Positions 35,541-46,080 of a DNA stretch of 64,000 bases are shown here, in pieces (position 1 is the stretch's first letter; each line of letters begins with the position of its first letter). The stretch is from Dermatemys mawii (Eukaryota; Chordata; Testudines; Dermatemydidae), in assembly GCA_007922305.1 (NCBI GenBank), contig ML677333.1, forward strand, positions 17,991,258 through 18,055,257, written 5' to 3'. The notes below the pieces were generated by a model. The model had not been told where the DNA came from and made no database searches. It was given only the letters and a program-made list of their open reading frames with translations. The position numbers and the translations under genes were made by a program.

Positions 35541-37590
35541 ACTGAAGAAATTTGGAGGGGGCTGTTTTAACTTAAAATTCCAGGCTTTGTAATTATTTTT
35601 AATGTAAACAAAAATTAAAAATTATGCAAAAATTTCAGGTTCAACAGCACTGCCAACATGGCAATGAAATGGAAGTTTGTATATTATACATACAATGTAC
35701 TATTTTAAACATCAAAGCCATGATACAAACTTCCACAAGCAAATGCACAAGTGTAAAAGGCTTAGCTTAAAACAAATCTATGGCAGTACAGAACTACTGA
35801 ATGCCTCATGCAAGTAATCGAAAACATCACTTACAGCATTTAAAAACAATTGTTATCTCTTGATGCACACAGATAGAGAAACCTGTAAAAGAGGCAATTC
35901 TTATTAACAATTTCATTTCTTTCATCAGAGCATGTACAATATCTCCAAGGTTAGAAATGGAAATAAGTTTCCACTGGACTTTTTGTTCTGTTCCTGCACT
36001 AATTTTCATCCCATGTCCAATGTTTGCTATCTTTTATAGTATCTAACCTTTTATGTAAGAGATCCATAAATTATGCCTCTTTCTGCTCCTTAATAGAGAG
36101 GTCCCATGGCCAGGCCTACATTATGGAGGAAGAAACTGTAAAATGCTACCTTGTCTAGTCCTGAGCTCACGTAGTCTAAATTATTTTTAATAATATGCTC
36201 GCTCTCTGGAATGCTACCAGGTTACTTTTAATTCTCAATATGAAATTCATTAGAGGAGGAACAATAAATGAGGGTTCAAAACAGCAGAGTATATCTGAAA
36301 TGCAGAACAGTAGTTCATGTGCTAATTCAAGATTCTTTCCTCAACACACAATCCCCCTTTTTTATATTAAGCTGTACAAAATACATTATTGCAATTGATA
36401 CGCCGAAATCACGTCTTGCATACAGAAAATAGTGTAAACTAGCAGTTTATCCATCGCTGTTTATCCAGCCTCTTGTTAACTGAGACTCTTGGTTAACTGA
36501 AAGTCGGTCATGTCCCTTGACAGTAATATGCACCAGGCATTGCTCCCCTGCTTATCCAAAGAGACATCTGAAACCTTCAGAATAATGGAGTTTGGGATAA
36601 GTGGGTGAGCATTGTGTGAGGCACATTGCTCTCTGGGGACATGACCAACTTTTTCTTAACTAGCCGTGTCAGTTAAGAAGAAATCAGAAAAACACTATGG
36701 AGGAGATGAAATGTGCTTTGTGGGCTTAGTAGATCTGTTATTAGATGGAGTGTATCAAAGTACACTTTCAGGAGCTCCGCAGCATGCCTCCTACTCTTCG
36801 CAGTTAACCAATTAGCTGTATGTCGTCTCTTCTGTGACATTTATGGTAGTTTGCCTAAAATACTATAAGTAAAAGATGATGGTCCTTGAAACCAAACACC
36901 AGACATCACACTGGAGTTATTAGAGAGTTTCATTCATTATTGAATTTAATTTAAATGTAATAATGATATTAAATTCACAGCTGTTTGGGCTGGTTAGGAG
37001 GACCAGCACTAATACTACATGCAGCCTTGCAAGTCATACAAATTCAGTACCAAATTTGTTTTTACACTTGCTCTTGTAGTTTCATGCTTTGAACTCTGGG
37101 AGACTAGTGGAAGAGTGCAGAGAGAGCCAACAACATTTGATTTCTATCATAACTGGATCCATTAAGTGATTGAATGGCATTCATAGAGTTCCCTGTCATA
37201 TCCTTCTGGTAGGAGGACCGCAGCTGTAATACATGTCTGTTTCAGGGAGGTAGGGGGATGCTTCTGAACGTTTCACTGATTTCCCATCAGACAGGAATGA
37301 AATCTGACGTCATCCGCTAAAAACTCAATACCCACCAACCCATAGAATAATGTACTGGAGAGGCATCTGATAGAAAAGGGATCGGAAGAAAGAGAGTACA
37401 TTGCTAGTATTATAATATCAATCCATATTGTGTACTTTGGAAATTAAAGAATGATGTGCATCGATTTTTAAACATTTGTAGAATAAAGGACCATATCTGT
37501 CTTAAAACTCAATTACCATGTGCTCAAAGATGTTAGGTGATATAAAAGGTAAAAAAACCAAGAAAGCTGCTCTGTTGGAGCTAATACTTA
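35541..37590. other. Intron, mostly featureless; possible inverted-repeat MITE at 36441-36690
   Basis: GTCATGTCCC (36508) and GGGGACATGAC (36637) with nearby GTTAACTGA / TCAGTTAAG words form an inverted arrangement about 250 bases long, suggesting a Tigger-like MITE. No coding support elsewhere. Confidence 0.35.
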
Positions 37591-37595
37591 TATTA

Positions 37596-39247
37596 TGGCT
37601 GTCAATAAATCACAGTTAATTCAATGATTAATTCAAAAAAATTAATCACACTTTAAAAAATTAATCACAATTAATCACACTTATAACAATAGACTATCAA
37701 TTGAAATTTATTAAATATTTTTGGATGGTTTTTCTACATTTTCAATATTGATTTCAATTACAGCACAGAATACAAAGTGCACAGTGCTCACTTTATATTA
37801 TTTTTTATTACAAATATATGCACTATAAAAAGGATAAAAGAAAAAATATTTGCAGTTCACCTCATACAAGTACTGTAATGCAATCTCTGTATCATGCAAG
37901 TGTAACTTAAAAATGCAGATTTTTTTTTTTTTGGTTACACAACTGCACTCAAAAACAAAACGGTGTAAAACTTTAGAGCCTACAAGTCCACTCAGTCCTA
38001 CTTCTTATTCTGCCAGTCACTAAGAGAAACAAATTTCTTTACATTGACAGGAGATACTGCTGCCTGCTTCTTATTTACAATGTCACTTGAAAGTGAGAAC
38101 AAGCATTCACATGGCACTTTTGTACCCGGCATTACAAGGTATTTAAATATTGGACATGCTAAACATTCATATGTCCCTTCATGCTTTGGCCATTGTTCCA
38201 GAGGACATGCTTCTATGCTGTTGATGCTCGTTAAAAAAAAAAATGCATCAATTAAATTTGAGACTGTACTCCTTGGAGGGACAATTGTATGTCTCCTGAT
38301 CTGTTTTACCCACATTCTGCTTACATTTCATGTTATAGCAGCCTTTGAGGATGACCCAGCATATGTTCATCTTAAGAACACTTTCACAGCAGATTTGACA
38401 AAACACAATGAAGGTACCGATAGCACTCGACTCAAGATTTAAGAATCTGAAGTGCCTTCCAAAATCTGAGAGGAACGAGGTGTCGAGCGTGCTTTTAGAA
38501 GTCTGAAACGAGCAACACTTTGATGTGGAAACCACAGAATCCAGACCACTAAAAAAGAAAATGAAACTTCTGCTGGTGGCATCTGACTCAGACGATGAAA
38601 ATGAACATGTGTCAGTTCACACTGCTTTGGATCATTATCGAGCAGAACCCATCATCAGCATGGAAGCATATCCTCTGGAAAGGTGGTTATAAGATGAAAG
38701 GACATATGAATCTTTAGCACACCTGGCTTGTAAATATCTTGCAACACCAGCTACAACAGTGCCATGCGAACGCCTGTTCTCACTTTCAGGTGACATTATA
38801 AATAAGAATCAGGCAGCATTATCTCCTGCAAATTGTAACCAACCTTGTGTATCTGAATGATTGGCTGACCAAGAAGTAGGACTGAGTGGACTTACAGGCT
38901 CTAAATTTTTACATTGTTTTATTTTTGAATGCAGTTTTTTGGGTACATAATTCTACATTTGTAAGGTAAACTTTTATGATAAAGAGATTGCACTATAGTT
39001 CTTGTATAAGGTGAATTGAAAAATACAATTTATTTGGTTTTTTACAGTGCAAATATTTGTAATCAAAATAAATATGAAGTGAACACTGAACACTTTGTAT
39101 TTTGTTTTGTAATTGAAATTAATATATTTGAAAATGTAGTAAGCATCCACAAATATTTAAAATAAATGGTATTTTATTTTGTTTAACAATGTGATTAATC
39201 TCAATTTTTTTATCGCAAACAATTTTTTTAATCGCTTGACAGCCCTT
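37596..39247 (+). pseudogene. Palindromic hAT transposon with duplicated transposase 3' end
   Basis: Ends GGCTGTCAA...ATTAATCAC and its inverse TTGACAGCCC define a 1.65-kb element. The + strand, in broken frames, carries hAT transposase sequence: DDPAYVHLKNTFTADL, then LACKYLATPATTVPCERLFS and LSGDIINKNQAALSPANCN, the C-terminal hAT dimerisation domain. The minus strand near the left end carries a second copy: MPGTKVPCECLFSLSSDIVN and KKQAAVSPVNVKKFVSLSDW. The arms, 37596 to about 38230 and about 38620 to 39247, are inverted copies around a ~390-bp single-copy centre. Stops in both copies; non-autonomous. Confidence 0.85.
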
Positions 39248-39342
39248 TATATACTTCTGAGGAATGGACAGGAGAAGAGAGAAGGTTAATATGGTGTACT
39301 TTGAACCCTTCCCTTCCTCTTTCTTCCACTGCTCTTGAGATT

Positions 39343-39410
39343 ATGGGCCCAATTCTGCAGCACTCCCATGAGAACTTTGCCTGAGTAAGGACTGCAGGAT
39401 CAGGCCCACT
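39343..39410. repeat. Short dispersed palindromic repeat fragment
   Basis: GGGCCCAATTCTGCAGCACT ... GACTGCAGGATCAGGCCCA: opposite ends are near-complements, the same family as at 29363. Confidence 0.6.
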
Positions 39411-39780
39411 GCATCAAAAGGCACTCAGGGTCAGATTGAGCTCTGTCCCGTAGTTGGTTACATTATGCATTCAGCCATAAAGCAAGTTTTGACAGATTCA
39501 AAATTCACTTAAACAAATAAAAGGACAAAAATCTGGGGGAGGTGAGTTTGAAGGAGGCATCTCTTAGACCATATGTTAACCTCAGGAAAAAATTATTTAA
39601 TGATTTGCATTTTTGTCATGCTCTGTAGTTTACATTACATTTGAAAAAAACATGGAGATGCTTAAAGTAGACAATATGTTGTTTCTTCCATGAGACCTAG
39701 AACTTCCTAGAACTGTGAATAACTGACATTTTAGGTAGTGAAAATGACAATCAGCACTCTTTTTACTATTTTTATTCTAG

Positions 39781-39955
39781 GACTAAAGAGCCGCTACAGG
39801 ACAGCATAATAGCTACCTATGAAGAACATGAAGACAGTGTATATGCAGTGGAATGGTCCTCAGCAGATCCATGGCTTTTTGCTTCTTTGAGTTATGATGG
39901 GAGACTTGTTATTAACAGAGTTCCCAGAGCACTTAAATATCATATACTGTTATAA
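39781..39955 (+). CDS. EIPR1: EIPR1 terminal coding exon with stop codon
   Basis: Terminal coding exon after a T-rich tract ending ATTCTAG. The first base finishes the split Lys codon. The reading continues [20 protein letters not shown], then [37 protein letters not shown] and stop TAA at 39953-39955. This is the last WD blade and the exact C-terminal family signature (ALKYHILL). Adding the five exons gives about 248 complete codons before the stop, which fits residues ~140-387 of the 387-residue family protein. So nothing is missing between 4.3 and 40 kb. Confidence 0.97.
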
Positions 39956-40115
39956 TTTGTTTGGATTATTATAGAATCATTATCTTGACATCATTTTTAA
40001 AAGCTTGAAATGTATTGATAATTGTTTAGTTTTCAAAGTCCAGTGCTTTTTTTGTTCTGTGCAAACAATTAAACATAATACATAAAAAAATAAAATAAAC
40101 TTGACTAAAAGCGAA
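39956..40115 (+). other. EIPR1: EIPR1 3' UTR with polyadenylation signals (end approximate)
   Basis: AT-rich sequence after the EIPR1 stop. Two overlapping AATAAA hexamers lie at 40089-40094 and 40094-40099, in a run of A and T. Cleavage would be expected 10-30 bases later, about 40110-40125, giving a 3' UTR of only ~160 bases. The exact end is inferred. Longer UTR forms using distal signals cannot be excluded. Confidence 0.7.
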
Positions 40116-40464
40116 ATTAACGTTTTAATTGTCTTTGCATTGTTAGAACAGTGGTGGTATATTTTCCTGAAGCTGTGCTAGTATGAGTTTTATAATCACT
40201 CTAATGAGGTGATGATTCATATCTAATTATTGTAATCGCGAGTGTTTCTTGATATATTTGTCCGAGTATATCACTGCATTACTACGGTGTTATGCCAGTG
40301 TAATTGATTTCAATGGAGTTATTCTTGTACCAATTTAAAAAAATGAGAGTAAGGCAGTGGTAACCTCAGGCTAAAGGGATCTACTGGCTTGCAAGAGTAT
40401 TGTTTTTTTCTTCTTCCTTTTCAACATAAGCAGCCTACTGTTCTTACCTAGGACCAGGAATGGT

Positions 40465-40640
40465 GGGGAATGGGCAGGAATGGTGTCCCTAGCCTCTGTT
40501 TGGCAGAAGCTGGGATTGGGTGACAGGGCATGGATCACTTAATGATAACCTGTCTGTTCATTTCCATTGGCCACTGTCAGAGGACAGGATACTGGGATTG
40601 ATGGACGTTTGATCTGACCCAGTATGGCTGTTCTTATGAC
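40465..40640 (+). repeat. CR1-like LINE 3' scrap
   Basis: GGCCACTGTCAGAGGACAGG, ATACTGGGATTGATGGACG, TTTGATCTGACCCAGTATGG and CTGTTCTTATGA match the well-known tail of a sauropsid CR1 subfamily. Confidence 0.75.
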
Positions 40641-41957
40641 CATACTCTGTTAACTCTTCTGGCTCATTCCTTAACGATTATAAATATAGTGGGGAATGGC
40701 CTGAAAAACATTCCTAATTCACTCCCACATTTTAAACCATTCTTCCTTTTTTTTGCTTATTCTAATTGGAAATGTTAAAGGTGAGGATGAAGTCATGCAG
40801 ACAGCTCCAATCTATTACTTTCATTCAGACAGCCAGCACAGACAGTCCCATGAAAAATATTTTGCAATTGAACCATACAAGAATGTTGACAACATACTGT
40901 GCTGTGATTTGGCAATTGTATGCAACATTATGTGACGTTTTTGTTATAAATGACGATTTCTCTGTCTGACCCAAAATCTCTTTTAGAAGTTGGTTATCTT
41001 TTATTTATTTTGAGTGCCAATCTCACTGTAGCTATACCATTGTTAATTTGAAAGTCTCTTCAATAGCTATAAGAAAGCTATCTCCTCTGTCTTTCTTGGC
41101 TCAGTGCCATTCCACAATGTGCTTGCACGATGTAATGGGCTTCCACTGAGCACAGACCATGCTTTGCCAAATCCTCTTCCATTTCTGGCACCTAGGTCAG
41201 CTACTGCTGTGACCTGCCTTTTACAAATACTTAAGATTGATGGAAGGAGAATGCACAGGAAATTTGAAATCTAGATGGAGGGCACATAAAATAAGACTGG
41301 ACTTATTGACCTCCTCAGGTTGCTCTTGTGCTGCTTGCCTTGCTCTCTGGTGTATTTAGGTGCTTAGACCAGAACTCAGTGATTTTTTTTCTTTATGCCC
41401 CTCCTGCCTTCTCAGTGCTATTGTTTCCAGCTAACTTCTGTACCTCAGGGATGTGTGAACTGCTTCTGTAATGGTAGCAAATTGTTCAGTAAACGACATA
41501 GTGTAAGACTAAGCTGAAGAATGTTGGTAGCAGGGGATAGAAAGATCAATACCAACTTCCTCCTATTAGGCCTGCTGTTGCTATAGTGACTGCTGGTGTT
41601 GCTGGTGAGGGGCACCCTACCACTAACCTTTACTTGTCCTTACTCAGTAGCTGTATTGAAATACATCCAAACGTGATTTTTTTGTGTAGACACTGCTGCT
41701 GATGTATGATCACACTGAAAACGTGACTAATTGTATGGGCCAAAGTGGCCAGAAAAAGATAACAGTTGAATTCCATGCATGGCTGTCTCAAACGTTTGTG
41801 AAGAAGAACCTGTAGGAGTGAAATAATTGTAGCTAATTAATTGTTGTTGGTTTTTGCTTGTATTACTCTGGTGCCCATATGTCCTATAATGAATGCCATT
41901 CTCAAAAATTCTGACTTTTCTGAAGTTTAATATCTCAGCTATTTCAAACCATCAGAC
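40641..41957. other. Intergenic, no recognised features
   Basis: First stretch downstream of EIPR1. Only short frames and no repeats I can name. Confidence 0.5.
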
Positions 41958-42271
41958 TGAAACCGAGCGGGAGACCAGAAGGATATAAATTCTCTCTAGT
42001 AGTCTGGAGAGAGGAGGACCTGACTGCCTGGGAAGCTAAGGAGGGTACCTAGGGTGTAGCAGTACTGGGGAAGGACAGAAGGAGCTGGGGCGCTCCAGCC
42101 CAACAAAACCCCATGCTGTGGGCCAACTTAAGGGCCCGCAAAAGGATAATAGGGCTATGTGCAAAAGAGTACTAGAGATACTGGTCTACAGAGGGCGCTC
42201 TTGGCCGGAGGAGCTAATTCCCAGGACAACTGGCAGGAGGCGCCACACTGGTAAGTCGTGACCCCGTGACA
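41958..42271 (+). mobile_element. LTR fragment, Gypsy-like
   Basis: AGACCAGAAGGATATAAATTC at the start matches the LTR at 32413. The end GAGGGCGCTCTTGG, GCTAATTCCCAGGAC and CAGGAGGCGCCACACTGG, then TGACA, matches the inverted end of the solo LTR at 1862. No coding. Confidence 0.65.
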
Positions 42272-42729
42272 AGCAGTGATCTTGGAAATATAAAATTTGT
42301 TTTTATGACATGCTTATTACACACTATTTATTATTAATTATTTATCTTTACAGTATTACATTATGAAAATGGCAACCCTCTTCCAAGATCTCACTTTCGT
42401 AGCTTGAATCGCTTTGAATAAACCTGATATAAGACAAGGCTCCTCTGTTTCATCAAGGAATATCAGATGTGAAGCAGCATAAAGGTATTTAAGAAGCCAA
42501 CTCAAATTGTTCCTCCTACGTTCTGGTCTTGATCAGTCCAGGCATACAACACACGTTACAATATAACGTTCTTCATAATCATGTTAAAAACAATACCAGC
42601 TGCCTATTTCATTTTAAAAACAGCAAAAAATATCCACCTCCCTTTCCATTTCTTATGACGAGTCTTGAGGTTTAAATCTCCTCAGTTAAATGAAGATAAA
42701 TATGCTTGCTTTCATCTGCTTAGCTTTTG

Positions 42730-42882
42730 GAAGTCCAGGGGCTCCGGGCTGCTGGCCCCATGCTGCCTCTGGTCCCTTAGGACAGCTCTGTCCGCCAGTA
42801 GGGAATTTTTCCTGGGAATCCCCTGTAACATTTTGTGAACCCCAATGGGTTCATGAACCCCACTTTTGAACCAGTGCTGTCA
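42730..42882 (-). repeat. hAT-like MITE remnant
   Basis: On the minus strand it begins CAGCACTGGTTCAAAAGTGGG and continues TTCATGAACCCATTGGGG, the kind of start seen in common hAT MITEs. The other terminus is absent or unclear. Confidence 0.4.
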
Positions 42883-43307
42883 GACAAGAGGAAAATTAAT
42901 TTTTTCATACTCTCAAGTTTTCACATTGCCCTTCACTTCCCCACCTTCACTGCACTTTTCTTTCTGACAACTCTCTGGTTCAGTTGTAAGTTGTACTTTA
43001 AGGGAACATAGAAAACCGTTGCATCTTAGTCTGAGGTAAAATTCTTTCAAAACCCTTGTATTGTTTATGGAAATTGTTTTATTAGGAAAACCCCCCCACA
43101 CCTGTCCTTTTTCACTCACTGGCAGATATGCTATGGAGTAGAGCTGGTCCAGAATTTTTGTCAAAAAAGCTGATTTGTTGAAACCAAAATATGGAAATGT
43201 GTCTGTTTTGACAAAACTGTTGGTCCAGAATGTTTCTCAGGTCCAAGATGGAATTTCACATTGAATCGGGAGAGAGAGACAGACCAACCCTAGAATAGAC
43301 AAAAGCT

Positions 43308-43440
43308 GGGTGATTCAGAGCATTCACCTGGGAGGTAGGAGACTGCCTGATTCAAATCAGGGTCTCTCACATCCCAGGCAAGTGCTCTAAACTAGTTGCT
43401 GGGCTACAGAATCAGTGTCTTTCTCTGGCCCAATGAATAA
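43308..43440 (+). repeat. tRNA-like SINE head, copy 1
   Basis: TGATTCAGAGCATTCACCTGG followed by GATTCAAATCA at 43349-43359 has the order and spacing of pol III A and B boxes in a tRNA-derived head. Decayed. Confidence 0.45.
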
Positions 43441-43495
43441 TTATTTATATGAAGTGAAACCACTCCAACAAAAGATGATGAGAGAAACTGACTCT

Positions 43496-43640
43496 ATAGT
43501 CCAATGGCTAGGTCAAGTCATTCACCTGGAAGGTGGGAAACCCAGGTTCAAGTCCCTGAACCAAATCAGGTAGAGCAAGTACTAGAACTTTGTTTCCCCA
43601 TCCCAACAAGTGCCCTGGCCACTGGGCTTTTGGCTATTCT
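43496..43640 (+). repeat. tRNA-like SINE head, copy 2
   Basis: TGGCTAGGTCAAGTCATTCAC (A-box-like) and GGTTCAAGTCC at 43545-43555 (perfect B-box-like) lie about 40 bases apart. It is the same unit as copy 1, ~190 bases downstream in the same orientation. Not a functional tRNA: no acceptor-stem pairing was found. Confidence 0.5.
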
Positions 43641-44975
43641 AGGAAGGGTCTCAAGAAAATTTTGAAAGGTCTCAATTTCATTCTGCATTGAAACAAAAAC
43701 AGATTTTAAAGCCTTCAATTTTTGTGTGAAATGGAACTGCTTTCCCGTCAATCCACACACATCATCCAAATAGTTCTCTACATGATCTCAGAACGTGAGG
43801 TATTGCAGTGTATCACTGAAAACCATTTGATATCAAAGGGTGGAGAGGACAGGAGGTGCACAACCAGGTATACTGTTCTGAATGGCTTGGTTTTGATTTT
43901 TTGTCTTTGAGGACAACAATTTCTAAGAATTTAAAACTTTTTAAACTGAATTTTAGTATTACTGAAAGGTCAAATCATCAGTGTTGGAGAATTAAACCCC
44001 ACTCTTTAGCCATGGATGCAGGATGAGCAATAAAAGCTTTCCACCATTGTTTCATTAATGTACATACTAAAAAACTATTCAAATGCTTGAAAAGGCAGTT
44101 GGAGAGGTATTGATGTCATAGTCAATATGAGTGAAGTGGTTATGCAAGGAATTGTGAATATTCTTAATGAGCAATTCAGGGCTGATCCAAAGCCCATTGG
44201 AGTCTATTTGATTGTCTTCCATTTGTTAGGATAGGTTTGAAATTTCACCCTCCTTAAATAAAAATGTTTAAATTAAAAGCAATTCAGTACTGACAAACTT
44301 TGCCTTTGTTAGTGCTAAATTAGTTTGACCTGTACTCCAGCTCAAGAAGTTAATGAATTACTTGTCACCACTAAAGCTAAGGGAAAAATAAGTATTGATG
44401 GCTTGGGTAGCCTTGGCATTTTCTAGTCTAAACCCATTCTTATTATTTCTGGCACACATTTTTAATCTCACCTTGCAAAGGCATATAGAAAAGAAGAAAT
44501 ATGAAGTGGATTAAGAACAATGATAGAACTGGAAAAGAATAATAGTATCGGGGTTCTAATACTGTTTGGCCACCTCAATGCAGTTGATAACTTCAAATAT
44601 CTAGGTCTATCTTTGGACACTTCACTTTGAATTCCTAAATCTCTCAGTCTGGCATATCTAAATATACTGAAGTTTACAATCTGAGTGTTAGTCTACCCTG
44701 ATGAATAAATTTCAAACCCTGACTCTGTTATACCAAATAAAGACCAGCAGGATCTTATAAAGGGAAGAAGGCAAATAAGCCACATTTATTGTAAGTACAG
44801 CCAGAAAAGAAAAAGACAATCAATTTACTATTTCTCTCTATGACACACACATACACTAATGGGGTGACACCTGCTACCGTGCAGCAAGTAGTACACACCC
44901 GCACAGGCTAGATCCGTACAATCCTGCTACTTTTATAAGATCCTGCCGGTCTTTATTTGGTATATACAGCTCTAA

Positions 44976-45271
44976 GGATACATCTATACTACCTGCCAGA
45001 TCGGCAAGTAGTGTTCGATGTATCGGGGATTGATTTATCTTGTCTTGTCTAGATGCAATAAATCGATCCCTGAACGCGCTCCCCATCGAGTCCGGAACTC
45101 CATCTCCACAAGAGGAGGAAGCGGAGTTGACGGGGGAGAGGGTAGTGGTCGACTCGCCGCCATGAGGATGGCCAGGTAAGTTAACGTAAGGTACTCTGAC
45201 TTCAGCTACGCTAACTGTGTAGCTGAAGTTGTATATCTTAGGTCAACACCCACCACAGTGTAGACCAGGCC
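44976..45271. mobile_element. Harbinger-type MITE, ~296 bp
   Basis: Ends GGATACATCTATACTACC and CAGTGTAGACCAGGCC are imperfect inverted repeats. The interior GATCGGCAAGTAGTGTTCG, AATAAATCGATCCCTGA and ACTTCAGCTACGCTAAC matches the MITE at 1357-1654. Flanks TAA / TAT are approximate 3-bp sites. Confidence 0.7.
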
Positions 45272-45799
45272 TATTAGAGTCCTAGTCCCATTAATGCACT
45301 ATCCATGCTGCAGATGTAGTTGTGTCCTACTTTACAAAAACAATGAAATTAAATTGAGTTAATTAAGAAATGTTTAGCTGTTATAAAAAATACTTGAGAT
45401 CGAGGAATTATATTCAATATTCATAGTAAACTTTAAAATCTTTCCTTACTACATGCATGCAGCTGTTATCTGGGTTTAGACTGAACTGTGTTGTGTTAAT
45501 ATACCTTACTATTTCTAAACTCTTGCCTCTTTTGTAGAGCAGGGTACTGTGCATGATATTTTGCTGGGGGATTTGTGGTGTAGATGCAGTTCTAAATGTT
45601 ACAGAAATCTGTTCTTGCTCTTCCTGGACTGGTCTGAAAAGGCAGGTGGACTGATGAGTGGGAGTGATGTGTAAATCCGTTTGCAGAGAATCCGTGACCG
45701 CTCTGCTTAGAAAAGGAACTGCCGAGCTCCAAGTCATGGATACTCTCCAAATCAATTTGCACATTGCTCCCGCTCATTCCACCTGCCACTTCAGTCAGT

Positions 45800-46080
45800 G
45801 AGGGGCTAGTGAAGTGAGAAGAAAATGACACACAGGAGATTTGGAGAACAAGAAAAAGACAAAGGAGGGGGGAAAAGTGAAAGGGAGACTGACAAATGTA
45901 GAATGAAAAATGAATTGAAAAAGACAAGAGCAGGAAAAGATCAACTTGGAAAACAGAAATAGGAAAGACGGAAAAATAGACAGTAAATGAAGTTAAAGAA
46001 AGATGTGGGGGGTGAAGCAGAGAAGAAAGGCGTATAAAAAGAGAAAGCTGATACAGCAAAAGAACCTTAAGATCTTATAA
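45800..46080 (+). repeat. Purine-rich stretch
   Basis: About 280 bases dominated by A and G on the + strand. The 155-codon minus-strand frame (Phe/Leu/Ser-rich) is its complement and not a credible gene. Confidence 0.7.

Noticed and set aside
43496..43640. Functional tRNA gene
   Set aside because: Only A/B-box-like words are present. I could not pair an acceptor stem or find an anticodon arm.
45592..46059. 155-codon minus-strand frame rich in Phe, Leu and Ser
   Set aside because: It is the complement of a purine-rich stretch. It looks like a membrane protein only because pyrimidine codons encode hydrophobic residues.
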